Part shown: positions 58,801 to 64,000 of the stretch, piece by piece | Position numbering within the stretch: the stretch's first letter is position 1 | Layout of the letters: every line of letters starts with the position of its first letter | NCBI RefSeq assembly: GCF_018332695.1 | Contig: NZ_BOQN01000085.1 | Span: 1 to 64,000 of the forward strand | Source: Paractinoplanes toevensis | Lineage (GTDB): Bacteria; Actinomycetota; Actinomycetes; Mycobacteriales; Micromonosporaceae | DNA: 64,000 nt | Reading direction: 5' to 3' | Notes under the pieces: model-generated | Database searches by the model: none | The model's input: only the letters and a program-made list of their open reading frames with translations | What the model was told of the DNA's origin: nothing | Position numbers and translations under genes: made by a program

Positions 58801-59466
58801 ATGTGCGCCGTGGGTGCACAAGATCTGGCCGGCGCACTACCCGACGTCGCAACGCTGCGGCGCCGGTGCCGCGCCCTCGCGATGCTCGACGCGATCCTCA
58901 GCCCCGACGAGGCGGAGCGCTACTACGGTTACAACACGTCGTGGGGGCCGGGCGAGGAGATCGCCGAGATGAACAACGGCTCCGGCGACGAGTACCACAT
59001 CGTGTTCGGGGCGGCCGGGGTGTTCGTGCGCGGCTACGACCACGAGTCGGTGATGAGCCCGGCCGCCAACGACGAGGAGTTGTGGCCCGGCCTGATCGAC
59101 TCGCTGCCGCCGGCGTTCGCGGCGCAGTTGGACGAGCCGGCGTTCGGCTGGGGCGCCCAGTTCTACGCGACCGTGTGCGTGTGGCGCGAGACCGGCGACG
59201 ACCGCTGGCGGGCCGGTGACATCGTCTACCCGCCGGGCGACGACCCGGACGGCGCCGGCCACCTGTTCGCGGTCCTGCTCGACGAGACCCCGGCGAGCTA
59301 CCGGGCCTTCGCCGAGGACTACTACGGGGTGCCGGTCGACCCGGACGTGGTCAACGAGATCTTCGCGCTGACCCCACTCACCGACGCCCTGGTCCGGCGC
59401 CTCAACCCAGCCCTCACCGTCGAGAAACTGACGGCCGACATCGAGGCGATCGGTTACCCCGCATGA
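58801..59466 (+). CDS. Hypothetical protein, unknown
   Basis: 221 aa, acidic and tryptophan-rich. Notable stretches: RYYGYNTSWGPGEEIAEMNNGSGDEYHIVF, GVFVRGYDHESVMSPAANDEELWPGLIDSLPPAF, WGAQFYATVCVWRETGDDRW and TPLTDALVRRLNPAL. No family recognised; the beta-rich centre could bind a ligand. ATG at 58801 or GTG at 58810 may initiate. It overlaps the following gene by 4 bp (ATGA), and that gene overlaps the GNAT gene likewise, giving a three-gene operon of unknown role. Confidence 0.7.
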   Translation: MCAVGAQDLAGALPDVATLRRRCRALAMLDAILSPDEAERYYGYNTSWGPGEEIAEMNNGSGDEYHIVFGAAGVFVRGYDHESVMSPAANDEELWPGLIDSLPPAFAAQLDEPAFGWGAQFYATVCVWRETGDDRWRAGDIVYPPGDDPDGAGHLFAVLLDETPASYRAFAEDYYGVPVDPDVVNEIFALTPLTDALVRRLNPALTVEKLTADIEAIGYPA

Positions 59467-60059
59467 TGCGGCACCTGTGGGACGTCGGCCTCCCCGTCCT
59501 CATGGTGCTCATCGGCGTCGGCGCCCTGGTGTCGGCGATCCGTAGCAGGGACGGACTCGGCCGGATGTCCTGGCCGTCCCGCCTCCTCTACGCCTTCCTG
59601 TGGCTGACGCTCGCCGGCGAATCCCTCCTGGGCGAGGACCGCTCGCGGGCCGAACGGCAATGGAAGGGCGCGGTGGCGATCTTGCTCGGCCTGGCGGTCG
59701 CCGTCCACCTGTGGAAGCTCTACCGCCGGCGCGGCACCGTCACGGTCCCGCCGCCGGTGTACGTCCCCGTCCCGTTCGAGGAGCGCGACGGTCTCGTCGC
59801 GGTCAGATGGCCGGCGCTGGCGGACCCGCCGCCCGACGCGACCGTGGTGCGGTGGTTGAAGCGGACCGGGGACCGGGTCGAGGCGGGGGAGCCGTTGCTC
59901 GAGGTCGCCACCGACAAGGTCGACACCGAGATCCCGGCGGACGTCTCCGGGGTGCTGTGGCGGATCGATGCGGCCGAAGGGATGACCGTGCCGGCCGGGG
60001 CGGTGCTCGCGGTGCTCGAGGTTCATCCGTCGAGCCCGGATGATCTACTGGGCGGGTGA
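59463..60059 (+). CDS. Membrane-anchored lipoyl/biotinyl-domain protein
   Basis: 198 aa. The N-terminal half has three hydrophobic stretches at about residues 8-26, 38-54 and 68-85, around SRDGLGRMSWPSRLLYAFLWLTL. The C-terminal half, residues 110-195, is a lipoyl/biotinyl attachment domain: VRWPALADPPPDATVVRWLKRTGDRVEAGEPLLEVATDKVDTEIPADVSG. The DKVD hairpin lysine is the lipoylation site in dehydrogenase E2 components. A lipoyl domain on a membrane anchor with no catalytic domain is unusual. Coupled to the upstream hypothetical and downstream GNAT genes by ATGA-type overlaps. Confidence 0.82.
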   Translation: MMRHLWDVGLPVLMVLIGVGALVSAIRSRDGLGRMSWPSRLLYAFLWLTLAGESLLGEDRSRAERQWKGAVAILLGLAVAVHLWKLYRRRGTVTVPPPVYVPVPFEERDGLVAVRWPALADPPPDATVVRWLKRTGDRVEAGEPLLEVATDKVDTEIPADVSGVLWRIDAAEGMTVPAGAVLAVLEVHPSSPDDLLGG

Positions 60060-60715
60060 CTGATCTGCGGGGGCTCGTCGTCCGGTGGCAGCGTGGCTGG
60101 GGTGTGGCGCGAAGGGTTCCGCTCGCCGAGGACGTCGGCGGTGGCCTGCGGGTGCACTGCCGGCAGAACGGGCGCGAGGTCGAGTATTTCGCGTCCGACG
60201 AGGCCGATCTGGAACGCCTGGCGAAGCTGGTGCTCCAGGAGGAGGCCGTCACCTGGCTGACCGTGGTGGCCGCCGACCCGTCGCGAGCCGCGGCCACGCT
60301 CGAAGCCGCCGGGCTGGTCCTGCTCAAGCGGGCGGAACAGCTGATGACCGTCGACCTGCGGGCGCAGCCGCGGCGCGAGCCGCCCGCCCCCTACCGGGTC
60401 GAGATCCGGGTGGAGGACGGCGTGATCACCGCCGAGGTCGTCGACGAGTCGGGCGCGGTGGGTGCGAGCGGCGCGATGGGCCTGGCCGGCACCGACGCGA
60501 TCGCCGACAAGATCGGCACCGTGCCCGAGCACCGGCGCCGCGGACTCGGGAGCGTGATCATGTCCGCACTGGCCGGAGCCGCGATCACCGAGGGTGCCGA
60601 GACGGGCATCCTGATCGCCAGCGAGGAGGGTCAGCGCCTGTACGCGACCCTGGGCTGGCGACCGATGGGCGAGGTGATGATCGCGGCCCCACCGGGAACC
60701 GTCTATCCGACCTGA
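60056..60715 (+). CDS. GNAT-family acetyltransferase
   Basis: 219 aa. The C-terminal half carries the GNAT acetyl-CoA loop IGTVPEHRRRGLGSVIMSALAGAA (Q/RxxGxG pattern as RRRGLGS), preceded by a strand and followed by ETGILIASEEGQRLYATLGWRPMGEV. The N-terminal half (about residues 1-110) looks like a degenerate second GNAT-like domain (ADLERLAKLVLQEEAVTWLTVVA, AATLEAAGLVLLKR). It acetylates an unknown amine. GTG start overlapping the lipoyl gene's stop. A weak CCTGAG...CTCAGG hairpin follows the stop. Confidence 0.88.
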   Translation: MTDLRGLVVRWQRGWGVARRVPLAEDVGGGLRVHCRQNGREVEYFASDEADLERLAKLVLQEEAVTWLTVVAADPSRAAATLEAAGLVLLKRAEQLMTVDLRAQPRREPPAPYRVEIRVEDGVITAEVVDESGAVGASGAMGLAGTDAIADKIGTVPEHRRRGLGSVIMSALAGAAITEGAETGILIASEEGQRLYATLGWRPMGEVMIAAPPGTVYPT

Positions 60716-60741
60716 GGGTGAGGGTCCGTCCCGGGCACGTC

Positions 60742-61581
60742 TCAGGCCCGCACCTGGGCGAGCAGCGGCCGGACGACCTTGTTGAACTCCTCGGGGCGCT
60801 CGATCTGGGGCATGTGCCCGGTGCCGGGGAACAGGTGCCAGGTCGCGTCCGGGAAGGCCGCGCGGGCGGCCGTCAGGTGAGTGGCGGGCAGGATGCGGTC
60901 ACGGTCGCCCCAGACGATCAGGGTCGGCTTGGCGTGCGTCGCGACGCGGGGCAGCAACGCGTCCCGCCAGTGCGCCGCGATTCCCCGGAAGCCGCCGAGC
61001 GCCTTGGCGATCTCCAGGTAGACCGGCGCGAAGTCCGGCTGCCGGGCCACCTTGATCGCCATCGCCACCCGTTCCGGCGTCACCATGGCGCGCTCGGCGA
61101 ACAGGTTGCGTTCCACCCGCGGCGCCGTCATGTTGTCGATCCGGCTCAGCAGGCGGCGGCCGAGGCCGGGGATCGCCAGCATGCGCAGCGCGAACGTGAC
61201 CTCCTTGCCGAAGCCCGCGCTGTTCACCAGGGTCAGGGTGGACACCCGGGCGGGGTCGTCGACCAGCATCTGCATGGACACGGCCCCGCCCAGGCTGTTG
61301 CCCATCAGGTGCACCGGCCGTTTCTCCCCCAGGGCGTCCAGCGTCGCCCACACCCCGTCCGATAGGGATCCCAGGTTGACCGGCGCGGGAAGCCGCTGGC
61401 TCAGGCCGAAGCCGGGCAGGTCGATGCTGATCACCCGGTGGTCGGGGTCGAGCAGGGGATGCTGGGCGTCCCAGTCCTCCAGGCTGCGCCCGATGCCGTG
61501 CAGCAGCACCACCGGTGGCGCGGACGGGTCGCCGGACTCGTGGTAGCGGATGCGCGCGGTGCGCACGTCCACGTAGTTCAT
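60742..61581 (-). CDS. Alpha/beta hydrolase of the monooxygenase operon
   Basis: 279 aa. Oxyanion motif HGIGRSLEDWD, DLPGFGLS, nucleophile elbow GNSLGG with S96, acid in VWGDRDRILP, His in PGTGHMPQIE: a complete catalytic triad. Its ATG overlaps the stop of the SDR gene (ATGA), the last of three coupled genes after the Baeyer-Villiger monooxygenase and SDR. It probably hydrolyses the ester or lactone produced by the monooxygenase. Convergent with the GNAT gene. Confidence 0.92.
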   Translation of the reverse strand: MNYVDVRTARIRYHESGDPSAPPVVLLHGIGRSLEDWDAQHPLLDPDHRVISIDLPGFGLSQRLPAPVNLGSLSDGVWATLDALGEKRPVHLMGNSLGGAVSMQMLVDDPARVSTLTLVNSAGFGKEVTFALRMLAIPGLGRRLLSRIDNMTAPRVERNLFAERAMVTPERVAMAIKVARQPDFAPVYLEIAKALGGFRGIAAHWRDALLPRVATHAKPTLIVWGDRDRILPATHLTAARAAFPDATWHLFPGTGHMPQIERPEEFNKVVRPLLAQVRA

Positions 61582-62441
61582 CGGGCCACCCCCTGCGGTG
61601 CGCGGGCGCGGGACACCGACGCCGACGTGGCGGCCCGGACGATGCGCTCGTGCGCCACCGGCAGCAGCCGGGCCAGCAGGTCGGGAACCTTCGCCGAGGA
61701 GGCGATCAGCAGCCGGGCCTTGCGCTTGCCGACCGCGTCGAGGATCTGCCGGGCGGCCCGGTCGGCCGGGAAGGTCAGCAGCTTGGCGAACACCTTCTGG
61801 TTGGGTTCGACCTCCTCGGCCGGCACGCCGGTGCCGACCAGCGCGCTTTCGGCGATGCGGGTGCGGATGCCGCCGGGGTGCACCGTGGTGACGCCGATGC
61901 CGTCGTCGGCGAGTTCGCTGTGCAGGGCCTGGCTCAGGCCGCGCAGCGCGAACTTGCTGGCGCTGTAGGCGGACTGCCCGGCCGGTGCGATCAGCCCGAA
62001 CAGGCTGGACACGTTGACCAGGTGAGCGCCGGGGGCGGCCTTCAGGGCGGGCAGCAATGCATGGGTGAGCAGCATCGGGGCCCGGAAGTTCACGTTCATC
62101 ACGGTCTCGAACTCGTCCACGGTGACCTGGTCGAACCGCCCGCCCAGAGCGATCCCGGCGTTGTTGATCAGAAGACCGAGCGAGGGGTACGACGTCAGCA
62201 CGCGCGAGGCGACACCGTCCACCGCCGAGCGATCGGACAGGTCGGCGACGATCGTCTCGACGGCGACGTGCGGGTGGACCTGGCCGAGGCGCTGGGCGAC
62301 CGTGGCGAGGCGTTCGCCGTCCACGTCGACCAGGACGAGGTTGCTGCCCCGGCCGGCCAGACCGTAGGCGAGTTGCTCGCCGATGCCGCTGGCCGCGCCG
62401 GTCAGGACGGCGGTGCGACCGCGGAACACGTAGGGCGTCAT
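61578..62441 (-). CDS. Short-chain dehydrogenase/reductase of the monooxygenase operon
   Basis: 287 aa. TGAASGIG at residues 14-21, VDVDGE (NAD-type Asp), NNAGIALGG, NVSSLFG and Y159-x3-K163 (YSASK). The C-terminal part (NQKVFAKLLTFPADRAARQILDAVGKRKARLLIASSAK) is the tail of the SadH-like class. Overlaps the monooxygenase stop and the hydrolase start by 4 bp each. A likely role is oxidation of an alcohol to the ketone that the monooxygenase uses, which fits the operon. Confidence 0.92.
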   Translation of the reverse strand: MTPYVFRGRTAVLTGAASGIGEQLAYGLAGRGSNLVLVDVDGERLATVAQRLGQVHPHVAVETIVADLSDRSAVDGVASRVLTSYPSLGLLINNAGIALGGRFDQVTVDEFETVMNVNFRAPMLLTHALLPALKAAPGAHLVNVSSLFGLIAPAGQSAYSASKFALRGLSQALHSELADDGIGVTTVHPGGIRTRIAESALVGTGVPAEEVEPNQKVFAKLLTFPADRAARQILDAVGKRKARLLIASSAKVPDLLARLLPVAHERIVRAATSASVSRARAPQGVAR

Positions 62442-63895
62442 ACGGCGATCTCCTTCAAGGGGACGGGGTGACGGGAGAAGGTCATGTCGCGGGTGACGTC
62501 GGCGCGCGGGGTGGTCAGCACGTCGCGCAGGTAGTTCTGCCGGACCAGCCACGGGTCGCGGTTGCCCTGGCGGGGGAACTTGTCGAGCGCGCGTTGCACG
62601 TACCCGGAGGAGAGATCGAGCAACGGACGGCCCTGCTCCTCGGGGTTGTCCGGAACGGCCACGGCGTAGCCGTGCCGGTCCATGTGGGTGAGCAGGCGCA
62701 TCACGTAGCGGTGGACCAGGTCGGCGCGCAGCGTCCAGGACGCGTTGACGTAACCGATGCAGTAGGCGAGGTTGGGCACGCCGCTGAGCATGATGCCGCG
62801 GTAGGCGGCGTGCTGACCGATCTCGATCGGCGTGCCGTCGATCGAGGCCTGGATGCCGCCCATCGGGATGAGCGACAGCCCGGTGGCGGTGACGACCACG
62901 TCGGCCTCGAGCAGCCGCCCGGACTTCAGGCGGATGCCGGCCGGTTCGAAGGACGTGATGTGGTCGGTCACCACCGACGCCTTCCCGGATCTGATCACCT
63001 GGTAGAGGTCACCGTCGGGAATCACGCAGAGTCGCTGGTCCCACGGCTCGTAGGTGGGCTTGAAATGCTCGTCCACGTAGGCCGCGTCCTTGAGCGCGTG
63101 CACCGCGAAGGCCCGCAGGATCTGCCGCACCCGCTTCGGCCGCCGCCGCGCCAGCTGGTAGAAGCCCTGCGTGACCAGGAGGTTCTTGGCCCGGGCGACC
63201 CGGTTCGCGGCCTTGGCCGGCAGCACCCGCCGGGCCAGGTCGGCCACGATGTCGCGCGGCGGAAGGACGGTCAGGTAGGTGGGGGACCGCTGCAGCATGG
63301 TCACGTGCGCCGCGTCGGGGGCCATGGCGGGTACGAGCGTGACGGCGGTCGCGCCGCTGCCGATGACGACGACCTTCTTGTCCTGGTACGACAGGTCCTC
63401 CGGCCAGAACTGCGGGTGCACCACCTGCCCGGAAAAGTCCGACAAGCCTGGGAAATCGGGCTGATAGCCGGACTCGTAGGAGTAATAGCCGGCGCACGCG
63501 TACACGAAATTGCAGGTCATCGTGGCGCCGCCGGCCAACCGCAGGGTCCACCGGCTCAACAGCGAGGACCAGTCGGCCGCCACCACCCGGGTGCCGAAGC
63601 GGATGTGCGGCAGGATGCCGCCCTCGGCCGCCGTCTCCTCGATGTAGTGCCGGATCTTGTCGCCGGGCGCGATCGACTCGGCCCCGCGCCACGGCCGGAA
63701 CGGGTAGCTGAGCGTGAACATGTCCGAGTCCGACCGCACCCCGGGGTAACGGAACAGATCCCACGTTCCGCCGATCGCGTCGCGCGCCTCGAGGATCGCG
63801 TACGTCTTGCCGGGCAGCTGTTCCTGCAGCCGCCACGCCGCGCCGATCCCGGACAGGCCGGCGCCGATGATGACAACGTCGAAATGTTCGGCCAT
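62438..63895 (-). CDS. FAD-dependent Baeyer-Villiger-type monooxygenase
   Basis: 485 aa from the ATG at 63895 (AEHFDVVIIG); a longer start at 63946 is not supported by homology. FAD motif GAGLSGIG at residues 10-17, NADPH motif GSGATAVT, and the full Baeyer-Villiger fingerprint F-x-G-x3-H-x3-W-P as FSGQVVHPQFWP. The family inserts oxygen next to a ketone, or oxygenates sulfur (EthA/MymA types). First gene of the operon with SDR and hydrolase; divergent from an AraC-type regulator. Confidence 0.95.
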   Translation of the reverse strand: MAEHFDVVIIGAGLSGIGAAWRLQEQLPGKTYAILEARDAIGGTWDLFRYPGVRSDSDMFTLSYPFRPWRGAESIAPGDKIRHYIEETAAEGGILPHIRFGTRVVAADWSSLLSRWTLRLAGGATMTCNFVYACAGYYSYESGYQPDFPGLSDFSGQVVHPQFWPEDLSYQDKKVVVIGSGATAVTLVPAMAPDAAHVTMLQRSPTYLTVLPPRDIVADLARRVLPAKAANRVARAKNLLVTQGFYQLARRRPKRVRQILRAFAVHALKDAAYVDEHFKPTYEPWDQRLCVIPDGDLYQVIRSGKASVVTDHITSFEPAGIRLKSGRLLEADVVVTATGLSLIPMGGIQASIDGTPIEIGQHAAYRGIMLSGVPNLAYCIGYVNASWTLRADLVHRYVMRLLTHMDRHGYAVAVPDNPEEQGRPLLDLSSGYVQRALDKFPRQGNRDPWLVRQNYLRDVLTTPRADVTRDMTFSRHPVPLKEIAV

Positions 63896-63965
63896 GTCGC
63901 CAGTCTCGCCATCTTTCCCCGCGAGTGACTTGCCTGAGCGCGACACTCATTTATCCTTTCGCGAC

Positions 63966-64000
63966 ATGGGATCGATGGTCAGAGCCGCCGGGCTGCGTGG
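63966..64000 (+). CDS. AraC/VirS-like regulator, 5' end only
   Basis: The window ends 35 bases into the gene. The 11 complete codons give MGSMVRAAGLR, close to the GSLIRAxxLxG opening of VirS-type AraC regulators. VirS in mycobacteria lies divergent from the mymA monooxygenase operon, as this frame does to the Baeyer-Villiger gene, which supports the call. The 70-bp gap would hold both promoters. Identification rests on this short segment and position only. Confidence 0.6.
   Translation, partial: MGSMVRAAGLR

Overview
The window is high-GC actinobacterial chromosome. It most resembles Micromonosporaceae such as Actinoplanes. The strongest argument is the block at 36.2-42.3 kb: CDP-alcohol phosphatidyltransferase, DUF881, small basic protein, DUF881, gcvH, garA, ftsR-type MerR, DUF151 nuclease, MerR. 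This is the gene order of Mycobacterium tuberculosis Rv1822-Rv1830, so it is conserved actinobacterial core. Many genes overlap by ATGA/GTGA junctions. I see no tRNA, rRNA, CRISPR array or intact insertion sequence.

0-15 kb is an accessory, decaying region. Two near-identical Nudix genes lie in about 640-bp direct repeats that bracket a membrane-anchored TIR protein. Remnants follow: a frameshifted acyl-CoA synthetase, a 5' fragment of an aldehyde dehydrogenase, and a GH25 lysozyme with most of its catalytic domain deleted. Between them are a TetR/SDR pair with a perfect operator, several small hypothetical proteins, a ThuA/RTX secreted pair and a second TIR protein carrying an acetyltransferase-like C-terminus.

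15-28.7 kb is a carbohydrate locus. It has a LacI regulator, a seven-gene operon (ABC importer, two Gfo/Idh/MocA oxidoreductases, two xylose-isomerase-like TIM barrels), a divergent uronate isomerase plus mannitol-dehydrogenase-family reductase, and the nickel-pincer nucleotide genes larE-larB-larC without larA. A shared palindrome (GGCAA, four bases, TTGCC) occurs upstream of both the hexuronate genes and larE, which suggests that Lar cofactor synthesis is co-regulated with sugar-acid catabolism.

28.7-42.3 kb holds an HNH-like protein, a DinB/MDMPI protein with an ABC-F ATPase, PhzF, a MoxR-type AAA/VWA pair, and the conserved core block. 42.3-51.8 kb has a methyltransferase, a divergent pair of citrate synthases with a palindrome-rich intergenic region, small proteins, a PucR regulator behind 3-hydroxybutyrate dehydrogenase, and a periplasmic-binding lipoprotein.

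51.8-64 kb has a P450 and a 168-bp imperfect inverted repeat, then an NAD(P)-related locus (NAD-kinase-like protein and SPFH protein, divergent from an NrtR-type Nudix regulator with two operator-like palindromes). It continues with a multi-sensor histidine kinase, a membrane-bound lipoyl-domain protein with a GNAT, and a Baeyer-Villiger monooxygenase/SDR/hydrolase operon. The last operon is divergent from the first codons of a probable VirS-like AraC regulator, an arrangement like the mycobacterial mymA locus. All functions are inferred from sequence reading alone.
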